Notes: a model not told the origin generated them from the letters alone. Positions 39,091-51,545 are shown, counted from the stretch's first letter. The stretch: DNA of 64,000 bases from Ecdyonurus torrentis (GCA_949318235.1 OX439130.1:36218085-36282084), one strand, 5' to 3'. Program-made: numbers and translations.

Positions 39091-39271
39091 CGTCAATCTT
39101 GTTGCAAAAAAAAGGTCTATCTCGTATTTTGTCAGCGGAAGCAAAAGGTCTATCTCGAGCGCCATCTCCATAACTTTCGGGAACGAGATAGACCTTTTGC
39201 TTCCATTGACAAAAAACGAGATAGGCCTTTTGCTTCCCCAGATAGACCTTTTTTTCGCAACAAGATCGACG
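39091..39271. repeat. 33-bp-unit hairpin repeat, copy 3 (variant arm word)
   Basis: Same architecture and core as 2411-2700: GAGCGCCATCTCCATAAC + TTTCGGGAACGA. The arm units read GAAGCAAAAGGTCTATCTCG + TATTTTGTCAG instead of the TATGTGTAAGTCG type. The ends are CGTCAATCTTGTTGC and the inverse of CGTCGATCTTGTTGCG. Both strands again have open frames with the 11-residue period (KRSISYFVSGS). This is the shortest copy. Confidence 0.85.
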
Positions 39272-40029
39272 TGCACTTGAAATAAGAAATAACCACATAT
39301 TTTATAAATATATGAAATATGAATTTGGAGTTTCAAAAATACTTTAAAGGCATTAAGTGTACTGAATAAGGGACTTTAGTAATTGATTTATACAGTAGAT
39401 GTCCATTCACAATAATTTATATTTTTATAATAATATGTTAATTCAAAAACATACGTATATAGTCTGTGTTTGATAATAATGAACTTATGATTAAAATTAA
39501 ATTAAGCATATTGTTTCAACATTGAGTTTATTGGAAAATCTGCTTATACAATGAAAGTAACAAAATGCTGAATGACAAATGAAAAGTGCAAATAAAGATG
39601 ATTTAGTACTATATAAGCTGCGTATAAAGTTAATTTCTTTGCATTTGTTGTCACACCATTTGTTGAAAATCTTTTTCTATTATATATATTCATTCCGACA
39701 GTTATACGATAATAAATCAATTGCTCAATTAATTTTATTTTGAGCTAAGATTCTCTTTAAAAAAGATGTTTTTTTTTTCTTTTTACTTGGCACGCTTGTC
39801 TAAGTTGTAATCAACTTAAAGTTATATTCATATCACATATTATACAAAATGTTAAATTCTTTTTTAATATTTTAGAGCTTTGATAGGTAGAGCATTGTTT
39901 TTATTCATGTTAAATTTGAACTAAATTTTATGAATGATAACTTAAGAATTATAATTATAATTATTTTATCACATCATCATTATTTACGTGATAGATCAAA
40001 TTTCACTTTGCCACGTTTTTTTTTTTTTT

Positions 40030-40249
40030 GATCAGCACATCCGCTGATGCGGCTAGCTCGCGATTGTTGCGACATTTTACATACCTGCGTCCATCAATCA
40101 CAACAATTGACCAACACGCTGCCATTGTTGCTGACTATGCTTGCATTGTTGAGAAACTTTTTGCAGATACTTCATTTTCATTTTTTTTCTTGCTTCCCTC
40201 CCTTTTTTTTCTCTGCATTAAAAAACATAACAATCCTGATTGCAACAAT

Positions 40250-40260
<11 letters not shown>
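40030..40260. promoter_or_regulatory. Candidate enhancer: Sox-type and Maf-type motif cluster
   Basis: Five ATTGTTG/CAACAAT words (Sox HMG-box core) at 40063-40069, 40101-40107, 40124-40130, 40145-40151 and 40243-40249. A MARE-like TGCTGACTATGC overlaps the third at 40129. ATCAGCA and GCTGATGC lie at about 40030-40050. A (CT)n tract follows directly. Motif matches are direct; enhancer function is inferred. Confidence 0.4.

Positions 40261-40314
<54 letters not shown>
40250..40314 (+). repeat. (CT)n microsatellite
   Basis: About 32 CT units abutting the motif-rich island. Confidence 0.97.
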
Positions 40315-40318
<4 letters not shown>

Positions 40319-41010
40319 CTTGTATGTGATTTTTTCGTAATCTTATTTTTTTTTATTCTCGTCTCTCGTCTGGAAATCCAGACATAACAATCTGATAACC
40401 AAATGAAAAAAAAGTTGATTTATTATATTAGATGAAAGAGTGATTAGAAAAGTTTTATTTATTGATTTCTGTTTTGTTAGTATTTGATATTGATTAGGAA
40501 TTTCTGTGTTAGCTTTTTTTCAGTTACAAATATATTTAGTTTTAAGATAAATTTAATCATGCTTTGCAACTATGTTCTTTCATTTTTTTAAGCTTTTACC
40601 TTTACGTAATATTTTACTTGTTTACTGAAATATTTAATAATTGAATTTTACTATAAATATAAAATTTTTAATTAAAAACGATGAACGAAAAACGATAAAA
40701 ATAGCTGCAACCAGTAAATAATATAACATTACTAAAAGTGTCAACAAAGCCACATGAACATTCACACAAATCAATGTGTGTAGATCAATTTATTCAATTG
40801 TTATTTCGACTGATGATAAAGAGGTATTTTGAAATGTAAACAAAAACAGTGAAAGGCAAAAAAAGGTCAATTGAATTAGATCGCAGACTAATCCCGCACG
40901 CTTTCCTTTGGCTTCACTCGATGCTGCAGCCCAATCGATTCACCCACATCCATAAACTTATTGACTCTAACTACAAAATATTTCACTTATATTCTCATTA
41001 AAGAGAAAAG

Positions 41011-41041
<31 letters not shown>

Positions 41042-41523
41042 TCTTGAAGTGTAATTAAAACTTTTCCCATTGCTCTGCAAAACTGAACAAGAAAATAATA
41101 AATGACGAATGATATGTTGACATTTTTTCCCTATATTTTTATTTCGTTAATCATACCAGAAAAAGTTTTATTTTTTTCCAGAAACATATCTATAATGCTA
41201 TATTTATTTGTTATATTTTTACTATTAGCTTCATATAGTTTAATAGCAATTTAATGGTTTGTAAGAGTTACTTTCTGATCGTTATATTTCTATTATAGAA
41301 AAGGGAGGAGAGAGAGAGAACACGTATCATATTTCACAAAGAGTTATATGTTCGAGGGGGGAAAATCGAGCGGTGTTTTGATACCTCACTGATTCCCTAA
41401 ATATTCATTGAATATAATGTAATTGAATATTGTTTTTATTTTTAAAGGTATTATATTGTTATAAGCATTGTTATGACTTTAAAATGCTTCTTTTTTTGAA
41501 TGAAACTCATGCTATATAATAAG

Positions 41524-41526
<3 letters not shown>

Positions 41527-41600
<74 letters not shown>
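41527..41600. repeat. (TA)n microsatellite
   Basis: About 36 AT units. Confidence 0.97.
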
Positions 41601-41603
<3 letters not shown>

Positions 41604-41779
41604 TATATTGTCTAAAATATCATATTTAAATTATTAATGTTTCATTATGAACTAAAATGCCAGTCATACAACAAGTTTCATTGCATCACTTATCTACAAT
41701 GTTTTTAATCATTAATTTTTTTATATAAATGTAAACTAATTAGGGCTTGTTTTAAATGTTATTTATTAAACTTATATTT

Positions 41780-43477
41780 GGGCCAGAATTCCTCATCTCA
41801 CACAGTATAACACCCTCATCTGAAATTTTTAGTGAAAAAAATATATGTTATTGAGGACTGTCTAAAACCTATAAATATGAAGTTTTAGGTAAATCGGACC
41901 AAAACTGAAATTTTGGGGCGGGAAATTCAAAATTGAATAATTGAGATTTTGAGCTAAACTTAGTTTTTTCCCATAATTTGGTACGATGATATTTGGGAAT
42001 TTTTATATTATATTTGGATACTATGGCAGTATACACATTACGTGAAACCAAAAAAAGTTGATTTTTCCCGTAATGATTTTTTAGGAAAAATCGTGGAAAA
42101 TCGGCTGAAAAAGCTTATTTTAAGTATTGTTTGGAGCCGTATTGCAGCGAAACTGATAAGAATTTTGAAACGTAAGTTTGCATATAGGTACCTAAGTATT
42201 TGTGCTTACTAAAAATTTTAATATTATTTTTCCAGTCACCTTTGTTGAATTTAGCGGGAATTTTGAATTTTGATAAAAATGAAAAAATATGCAAAATATA
42301 AAAATGAATTACAAAAAAGTCTCCAAGTATTTTTTCAATTTTTTTGGTCTAAAATACTTCTACACTATTGTTCTAACATATGACAAAAAATCAGCCTGGC
42401 CTTTTAATTATTACTATTTTTTTCTATTTTTGAAAATCGTAGTTTTTTCATCGGACGGCAAAAAGCTTCAGAGCTTACGGATGTATTTTATTTTCGATGT
42501 GCATGGTTCAAAACAACTTAAGCAACATTATAATATCACCTCAAAGTCTTGATCTAACAAATTAACATAAGTACCTATATTACCCCCTCCCCCTCCCCCC
42601 TACTTCTTATATATTTACAAAAAAACGTCATATTTCTAGAAATTAGGTAAGAAGTAGGGAGAGGGGGAGGGAGTAATATAGGTACTTATGTTAATTTGTT
42701 AGATCAAGACTTTGAGGTGATATTATAATGTTGCTTAAGTTGTTTTGAACCATACACATCGAAAATAAAATACATCCGTAAGCTCTGAAGCTTTTTGCCG
42801 TCCAATGAAAAAACTACGATTTTCAAAATTAGAAAAAAAATAGTAATAATTAAAAGGCCAGGCTGATTTTTTGTCATATGTTAGAACAATAGTGTAGAAG
42901 TATTTTAGACCAAAAAAATTGAAAAAATACTTGGAGACTTTTTTGTAATTCATTTTTATAGTTTGCATATTTTTTCATTTTTATCAAAATTCAAAATTCC
43001 CGCTAAATTCAACAAAGGTGACTGGAAAAATAATATTAAAATTTTTAGTAAGCACAAATACTTAGGTACCTATATGCAAACTTACGTTTCAAAATTCTTA
43101 TCAGTTTCGCTGCAATACGGCTCCAAACAATACTTAAAATAAGCTTTTTCAGCCGATTTTCCACGATTTTTCCTAAAAAATCATTACGGGAAAAATCAAC
43201 TTTTTTTGGTTTCACGTAATGTGTATACTGCCATAGTATCCAAATATAATATAAAAATTCCCAAATATCATCGTACCAAATTATGGGAAAAAACTAAGTT
43301 TAGCTCAAAATCTCAATTATTCAATTTTGAATTTCCCGCCCCAAAATTTCAGTTTTGGTCCGATTTACCTAAAACTTCATATTTATAGGTTTTAGACAGT
43401 CCTCAATAACATATATTTTTTTCACTAAAAATTTCAGATGAGGGTGTTATACTGTGTGAGATGAGGAATTCTGACCC
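41780..43477. mobile_element. Nearly perfect 1.7 kb palindrome (foldback element)
   Basis: Two arms of about 830 bp (41780-42611 and 42645-43477) are inverted copies with only a handful of mismatches seen. The spacer is about 33 bp. Ends are GGGCCAGAATTCCTCATCTC and the inverse of GGGTCAGAATTCCTCATCTC, flanked by ATTT at 41776-41779 and 43478-43481. A 60-codon frame (MVSRNVYTAIVSKYN start) appears identically in both arms (41869-42051 minus, 43206-43388 plus), as does an 80-odd codon frame (42289-42552 plus, 42735-42968 minus). These show no known domain. Transcription through it would yield a very long double-stranded RNA. Confidence 0.9.
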
Positions 43478-43481
43478 ATTT

Positions 43482-44206
43482 ACGTGTTTTTATTTATTTA
43501 CACAAAGCTTTTGACTTTCAAAGCAGTTAACACAATATTTAGTTTTAGTTTTTTTTAACATAGTTTACGTTTTTAATACTTAGTCAATTTTTTTTAAGTA
43601 TTTAAAATTGAACTAAAAATAATCAAGTCATACACTATATTATAGATTTGAAATTAGTTAATAATATTACTAATAAATTCTTATACCGCATATTTGTTTA
43701 TATATTAATGAAATAAAAATCTATATTATAATAAAAGAAACTATTGCATTAGGATTTATAACATAGATTACACATTTATTATGATATTTACATAAAACCA
43801 ACATCGTTATTTATATGAGAAGTGAAAACAAAATATACATATTATAGAATAATGTCGAGGTAGGCAGATTTTGTTATCAAATATAAAGTATTTTATTCTT
43901 CTGACGTAATGTTTGACAAACAAAACAAAAAATGTTTCTTTTCTTGCGAGAGAAGAAGTTTTGTCTGTCTTGAGAGAGTAAGTGAAAGTTGCATGTATGT
44001 GACGTCATCATGGACGTGCAATTACTGGGACAGAAAGTGAAGCCAAATGTCTACAAGGTTGCATATTCAAGACAAAATATTAATAACTAAAGAGTTTAAT
44101 GTCATTATTTATTAATCTACCTGTATTATATTATTGTTATAAAGTTGTTTTGTCGATACACAATAACGGAAAAAAAAAAAACTTGGGGATAATTTTATTT
44201 TTTTAT
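43482..44206. other. AT-rich intergenic, no gene
   Basis: No coding signal. It includes a short patch with a CRE (GTGACGTCATCATGG near 43999) and CT-rich words around 43940-44040. Confidence 0.5.
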
Positions 44207-44411
44207 TGAATCGATACATTCGTGAATTTCTAATTTTTGAGTTCGTTAAGTATTTTTAATTAATTTTTAAAAGTCACGAAATGACATCACAGGCTACAAC
44301 TTGTGCATGAAAAAGTTGCAGCCTGCAGTGATATCATTTCGTGACTTTAAAAAATTAATTAATAATAATTAAGAAACTCAAAAATGAGAAATTCGCATGT
44401 GTATTGATTCA
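44207..44411. mobile_element. Small foldback MITE
   Basis: The ends TGAATCGATACATTCGTG and the inverse of TGAATCAATACACATGCG are inverted. The arms of about 90 bp include AAAGTCACGAAATGAYATCA on both sides, and the centre is a short GC-richer loop (ACTTGTGCATGAAAAAGT). No open frame. Confidence 0.75.
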
Positions 44412-45846
44412 GTATAATATAATGTATACTCTTTTAGAGTGATGTAATTAAATTGCCCCCTAAAATTTTTTAGCCTTCCTCATTATATCATTATATCGGT
44501 ATAATATGTACAGTTATACATTATGTATTGTATGTACATGCTGTAAATATGTTGTATACATGGAACGTATATTGATATTGTCACCTGTATAATATTGAGA
44601 GTACCTCTCAATCTTATTTGGCTCAAGTAAGAGCTCGGTGTTAAAAAATGAAAAAAATTGAGAAACAAGTATAGTAGAAAAGAAGAAGAAGGGAAAACAA
44701 CAACAATGTTTCACTTTACATTACATTACATTACATTACTTTTTTTTTTTTTTTTTTTTTTAATAAATAATTTTTTCACTATAAATTTTAATAATTTATA
44801 AAAATAACTTGCCAAGGAAATGGCAAAACCATCTTATACAAAATTTTGAACACCATAACAATAAAAAATTTACACTAGTATTTAAGCATAAATATATTAT
44901 ATTTATATATAATTTCTAAATATGAGAGTTAATTGAGCATTCAACTTGATTTCTATGTTTAATGCATAACATTCCGCATCTTTATACAATCAACAAAAAT
45001 TTCCAAAATTCCTCACAGAATACCTAATTGTTCATTGCTGCATTTCTAATTTGCTACAAAAAAAATTAATGTGTATGACATTTTATTTGCGCAAAAAAAA
45101 AAAAATAATAATAATAAACAATAAACTTATGTACAAAGATAAAAATATATTGTCCCCATTTTTTTTTTTTTAATACAATTTGAAGTATGGCAGATTTTCA
45201 ACAATAACTTTTTTAAGGGTTAGAAAATAATCCATCGATTGGTTAGCTGATCAATAAGACCGCGTGTATATATATATTGTGTGTATATATATTAGATATA
45301 AAACGTAAATAGATTGTGAGTCAACTTATTAGTAAATAATCATGAGAAAAAAATAAAACGATGCGTAATTTCGTTTTTAGAAATACTTATATAAAAGTGA
45401 TTGTGATTGAAGTCCGCATGACATTTAAAATTATCAATTATTTGAAATTTCTCTCTTAATTAAATTTACTTGGTATATGACGTCAAATTGAATCGTCACT
45501 TGTTTCTACTTAGCCTGATTTACTTCACACCACATAAAGTAGCTTTCTACATTTTTATACATTGTACGGATTCTTCTTCTTTTTTTTTGTATATATATCC
45601 TTCTTTATACTAGATTTAAAGTGAGATAATTCATATAAAGCAATAGAAATGACATAAAATATGATTGCGCAAAATATATTGCATGGAAAAAAATATATAG
45701 TAACTATACTTCTATGTCATGTCTTTTGTAATAAAAATATTTCTTTTTATCAATTAATAACAAAGAGAAAAAATATCTATATGGGAATTGATTTCGTTCG
45801 TTAATGTAATTATTCTCGATAATCAATAAAATTTATGAAAGACTCG

Positions 45847-45848
<2 letters not shown>

Positions 45849-45934
<86 letters not shown>
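45849..45934 (+). repeat. (CT)n microsatellite
   Basis: About 43 uninterrupted CT units. Confidence 0.98.
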
Positions 45935-45938
<4 letters not shown>

Positions 45939-46529
45939 CTCTTTTGTTGGTTAAGTGAAGGGCTTGAATCGATTCAGTGACTTTTCGACAACTCACTTGT
46001 TAACGCACTCTCGAAGTGACAAATTAAGTGTTTAATATAAACTTAAGCATATGAATGATGCATAATGATTTTTAATTACAAGTCACTGCAGACGTGTGAT
46101 TAAGGTAACCACATGAGCTCGTTATAGAGAGTATACACATTTAAAAAAAATGCAAGACTTTAAAACTTTATATATTTATTTGTATGAATTTTGAATATCC
46201 GTTTCCTCTACTTTTACCTCATAGTAATAAGGTACACCAGTACATACATGAAGCACTAGAAATGGATGTATATAAGAAATTTGATTTTTTCATTGTTTTA
46301 GATTAAAGTATACGCATAAGCTAAAGCGAGTCTGGTGTTAAAATTTTATCTTATAATTTTGTTATTATTGCTTTTGCCACTAAAGTTTTTGTTTGAAGCT
46401 GGATCAGTTATTGGTGCCCAGTTCATGGTTGCAACACTACAGTAAGCTTTAGGTATTTGAGAATGCAATACTTTGTTTGGTGTATCGTAGTTTTTAGAGA
46501 TGTAATGGCTCCGAATACGCATTGATTTC

Positions 46530-46745
46530 TATCTAAAAATGACGTCAGCGGAGCTCCAGGTTGAGCTAGGACCCTACTGCACCAATGAGATTGCTCCCGG
46601 AGAGGCGCCACTCCCTCGCGTGGCGCCGGCGCCTCCTTGCATCCCTTGTATCGTCGCCACTCCCTCTTGTATCGCCATTGCGCTCGCTCTCTCGCAGCAT
46701 CCCTCTCTGCTGGACCACATACTTATGTAAGAGATGAGCGAGCTG
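46530..46745. promoter_or_regulatory. CpG-rich island with CRE
   Basis: The GC-richest part of the desert. It contains TGACGTCA near 46540, the palindrome GGCGCCGGCGCC near 46622, and an approximate duplication (CGCCACTCCCTC twice, TTGTATCG twice). It could be a promoter or an exon of an unrecognised transcript. The open frames on both strands have no known motif. Confidence 0.35.
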
Positions 46746-47256
46746 CACCCTTGCAAACCATCAGTATGATAAACGTTAAAAAAAAAAAAAAAAAAAACTA
46801 GCTGTTGCAAACTCTTACATTTATTGCATTTTCAGAGAATTATTATATTAAAGTTAGAAATAATTTTATTTGCATTTTTGCTTTTATCCATAAAATCTAT
46901 CAGTTTTTATGCTCGCAAATCTGGAAATAAGTATTATAATTATTTTATATATTATAAATTATAATGCTTAATATAATTATAATCATGCGCTTCTCATTCA
47001 ATATAATCATTCAAGTATAATCTTGCATGTTTATATTTCCATACAGCATAAAAAAACATTAAAAATTTCTTTACAACATATATTATGTACATTTTGTGTT
47101 TATTTTTATTAAAAAATATCAACACGTGATAATACTAATAAAAGAATTATATTTCATCTAAAGAAGGAAAGAAAAAAGTTTATTGGAAATGAAAGTGTGT
47201 GTTTTATGAATGTCGAGATTATTGCTTGCTATGTGGTCCAGAGAAGGCTGGCAGGT

Positions 47257-47257
<1 letters not shown>

Positions 47258-47309
<52 letters not shown>
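47258..47309 (+). repeat. (CT)n microsatellite
   Basis: About 25 CT units next to a CpG-rich stretch (AACACGACGACGACGATC) at 47310. Confidence 0.97.
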
Positions 47310-47312
<3 letters not shown>

Positions 47313-47899
47313 ACGACGACGACGATCAATATCAGTGAGGGAAGCCGCAGCTCGTCACTCTTCTTCTAAAAGCTCTCGATGCTCACGACGACTTCAAGTT
47401 TATTTCTGTGAACATTCACTCATCGCATATACTGCAGCAAATATGTACTAAAATCTTTCTCATAAAAATCACTATATAACCCTAGAGTAGATATGAACAC
47501 CATCATTATGCTTTACGTATAATATGTCAACTCTTTTCTATAGTATATAATAGTGCATCATAATACTAAGAATTTTACTCACAAAAAAACTAAATATTCA
47601 ATCAACATAATATAAAAAAACAAACATACAATTTAAAATATACATGATATGAAAATTTAAGAATATAAATACTTTAATAAAATTTTCAATACTTATAATT
47701 TAATTGTTCCTCTAGGTAACTACTATGTACATTTATAAATAAATTTAGCAAACTATTTAAAAAAATATATGTACGGAACAAATAAAGTTTAGACTAATGA
47801 TTATAAAAGCAATATAACCCAATTGAATATAAAATAATCAATTATATTTTATGCTGTGTTTACCGAGGTGGATTAGTTATTGTTAGTAATATTTGATAT

Positions 47900-48070
47900 T
47901 CACACATCAGGTCATGTCAATAGTATCTCCGTCTGTCGATCATGGCAGGCAATACTCTGGGTATCCTGGTCAATCAACACGATCACTGGGTCAAGGTCAG
48001 ACATGCAATTATCTTGTCGTACACCCCAAGTCAAGTAGAATCACAAAATTAGCAGCAGCTCGTCACACAG
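47900..48070. promoter_or_regulatory. Candidate nuclear-receptor element
   Basis: TCAAGGTCA at 47991-47999 is the extended half-site bound by monomeric FTZ-F1/ERR-type receptors. A further AGGTCA lies at 47909-47914. The patch is less AT-rich than its flanks. The 60-codon frame through it has no recognised domain. Confidence 0.35.
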
Positions 48071-49092
48071 CTTAACTCAAATACTATTTTCTTTCATCCT
48101 CTAGTTTCATCATAATAATAAGCATCGGAATATATAGATGTATAGTTTTAATTTTATATTAACTTTTAAGATTTTAAAAACAAATATGTAAAAATTGAAA
48201 TATACTGTTTATTTTTTGTGATATGGGTAGAAATTTCATTGAATCAAATAAAATGAAACTAATGAACTAATTCAAACAATAGAAACGTTTATGAAAGTAG
48301 AAGACATGCTGTATATTATAATAATATACTATATATAATACTGCACCAACGATCAGTAAAAGATAAAAAAAAAAGTTTTAACAGAAATAGTTGCTTTATT
48401 ATTATTACGACGAATAACTATTTTAGCTCAATTTATCCCACAACTTATTTTTGAAAAAAATAATAATAATAATTTTATAACGGATTTTCATGATTCTCTG
48501 AAAAGTGCACTTTGCATGCGTATCCTCTTGCATCTCCAAGATTGTGCAACAATGTTGAGTAGATTGCAGTGCAGTGTCAGATAGTTGAAGACAAGACGAG
48601 TGAGGTGTACAGTTTTCATGGCTCCGTCACTAACATCTCACGTAATATAAGAATATTCGTCATGTTACGCATTTCACCCTCTCCACTCACATAGGTTTTA
48701 TCATTATTATAAAATTAAGCACATGAACTAATTGAATTAATCACTAAATTTGTCATGATCAAATTGGATAACATGGCAGTGAAAGAAATAACAATAATGA
48801 TCAGTTTTAGTATTATTTTTGTTAAAATTTTGTACCTTCTCATTTCCGTATAAAATGAAAAGAATTTTAAATTTTACTATATTTTTAAAAAGATGTTTCT
48901 TCTTTCTCTTTTTAATGGGGATTTTATTTTTACACATATTAAGTTTTACAAAATTTATATATGATAACAGCCGAACTTTTAAAAAATACAAAAAAAATAA
49001 AAAATAATAATAATAATAAATTTATATAATATGTATATTTCTGTATTTATATTCTGTATAATATAAGGAAATGTTTTTAAATTTAATTAAAA

Positions 49093-49126
<34 letters not shown>

Positions 49127-49279
49127 AACAACTTTGACACATTCAATCGTAATTTATAAAAGAACATAGCCACGTGCAAAGACTTCTGTGTTTACTGACA
49201 TTAAAACACTTTTGTTACATTTAATTTCCTTTTGACTTTTAATATAAATTTCAGTAAATAATATATATTATGTAGCAGT

Positions 49280-49480
49280 CGAGTGATGTTCACGTCTCCA
49301 CCACGTTCTTATCACGTGATATTTTTAATACAAAATCTTATGCTGATATATTGATATTGTTGTGATAACAATATGACGTCGACGTGTGTGGTATAATGGC
49401 AACTTGATACATATTGGTCGCAACAATGTTACTGTTGCCATATATGCTTATGCTACTTGGGAGTCCAACTTACGCGAATC
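49280..49480. promoter_or_regulatory. Candidate regulatory island with inverted TGGCAAC
   Basis: ATGGCAAC at 49396-49403 and its inverse GTTGCCAT at 49434-49441 enclose a Sox-like CAACAATGTT. A CACGTG E-box (TTATCACGTGATAT near 49311) and ACGTCGACGT lie upstream. Inverted GTTGCC resembles RFX X-box halves but with wide spacing. Function is inferred. Confidence 0.3.
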
Positions 49481-50975
49481 ATATTGTATTTCTTAGATTT
49501 CTATAAACAAATCCATTTCTTTATATTAATCTTATATACTTGGGAGGAAATATATACGATCTTCTATATAATTATATACTTATAGTTTGTCTTACTATTT
49601 GTATTATAATATTGATATAAATATGTAGAAAAATGCACATACATACTATTTTGGCAGTTTATAAACAATAAATTATACTATACATGCAGATAATTTTGTT
49701 ATAAAATTTTTGTCATGCTTAATTTTTATAAATTAACAATAGTTACTATAAATTCCTTGTTATATTTCTTTTATAATATTATTTGTTTAAAATAAAAAGT
49801 AATATCATAATAATAAAATAGAAAACAATTTCTTAAATTTACAAATGTCGAGACAGCATTTCATGAATATTAAAAAGATTAAAAGAAATCCTAAAGTGTA
49901 GAATATAAAAATTATATAAAATTGAATTAATAATCAGAATACTTTTATCACTGCTCAAGTACTATATTATGCTGTATTACAAATTAATAAATCAGTCTCA
50001 ATTGAATCGCTTAATTTCTTCAAAACTTCTTTTATTAATTTTTATAATAAAATTTTAATATATTTTCACTCTGAACGTGAAATTTTATTTTTGAAATGAA
50101 AACAATTAATTTGTATCACTTAAATTTTATATTGATTGCCTAATTATTTTTATACGTATTAATAAACTACCCTAATCTTCCTTTGTACAGTATACTTCAA
50201 AGTATTTATACATTGTTTCTGCAAATATAAATAGAAAGCGACACATTAATATTATTGGTAATTTTCCATCAATTTATTTATATCTATATCGTATAAGTAT
50301 AATATGTTATAACATGCATATATGAGAAATAATAAGGATGATATAGAGATTTATATTTATATAATTATTCATGTATATTATAAGTATGTTGCAGCAATTG
50401 GTACATTGATGTATAGTTCAATATTGAAAGCGCAATACATACTTATCGCAGTTATATCCACAGACCTTTCAATATATTGATCTATAACCTTTTTTGTAAC
50501 CTCACTTTATCAAGTGTGTCCAGAGTGCAACAAGGCCAATTAAATTTAATACAAATTAACTTTTATACAAACTTTAATATCTCTATTTAGTTTTTTAATG
50601 ACATGCAAACTAATAATTGAAATATATAGTTAGCAAAGAGACATCTGTTTTTATTAATCTAATTTTTATATTGGACTTTGAAAAAGTTTATTTTAATTTT
50701 TTGATTTTTAACTTATAGCATAATATAATTTTAAAAATGAAAAAATGAACAAGTATACTATGGAGAGTGAAAAACATTTACATAATCATAATTTTGCTGC
50801 AATATTTTTGCAACCGAAATACAGTTACTATAATAGTTTTACTGTCCATAAGAATGTGTCTACAATGTGGAGTATCCATTATATCCACCTCTCAGAAATA
50901 TATAATATACTCTCAGTTTGTCCAAGTATTTTGTTGGCAAAGTTACAATCGATTGTGGGACCAAGAAAATTCAAA

Positions 50976-51008
<33 letters not shown>

Positions 51009-51349
51009 GCATTACCTCAAGTTATAATTCAAGTTTGCTCTCATTAAAGTACTTGTGATTTTAATTGGTTTTAATTTAGATGGAAGTTTTAAGAACATAA
51101 AATTTACGTATTTTTCAGATCATTACTTGAAAAAAAAATCATATATATTATAATTCATATTATTAAATACAGATTGTCCTTGAAATGTTTTAATAATTAT
51201 AATTGTAATCTATGATGCTTATGTGAGCTCTCAACTCAATAACATTTATACCTAAGGCACTTATCATCGCGTATATTCTAATTTGCATATTTATCTTTTT
51301 ATGTTGTTATTATTTTAATTTTGCTTGTGTCGCTTTCTTTGAGGTGCAT

Positions 51350-51545
51350 TTCTTGTAAGCAGAGGGTGTATTGTCACAACGTCGTTTGTTGTATCGCCAT
51401 TTTGCTGGAAAGCGGTGGGTTCAAAGGGCGCGGTGTGCGCGGCGCACATTTTGCTGACTCGTCGTTATGGCAACCTGGTCGTTCTCTCTCTCTCTCTCTC
51501 TCTCCTCTCGCGCACCGATAGCTCTTTTGTCGCTACCGCGAGTTG
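51350..51545. promoter_or_regulatory. GC-rich island with MARE-like site
   Basis: TTTTGCTGACTCGTCG around 51450 matches nine of the first nine positions of the Maf recognition element TGCTGACTCAGCA, with an AT-rich 5' flank. GGGCGCGGTGTGCGCGGCGC lies just before it and a short CT tract (51484-51503) just after. Confidence 0.4.

Larger units (their letters stand above)
39272..41779. other. Gene desert segment
   Basis: AT-rich. Contains a GC-richer regulatory-looking island at 40030-40260, CT at 40250-40314, a small patch at 40880-40950, poly-A at 41007-41039 and (TA)n at 41527-41600. No gene. Confidence 0.6.

Noticed and set aside
39091..39271. MicroRNA precursor
   Set aside because: The arms contain several internal tandem units and the stem is far longer than a microRNA hairpin.
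42289..42552. 87-codon frame as a transposase gene
   Set aside because: No DDE/DDD or zinc-finger motif, and it is mirrored with differences in the other palindrome arm; too short.
47893..48075. 60-codon frame in a less AT-rich patch
   Set aside because: No domain or splice context visible; better explained as a non-coding element.
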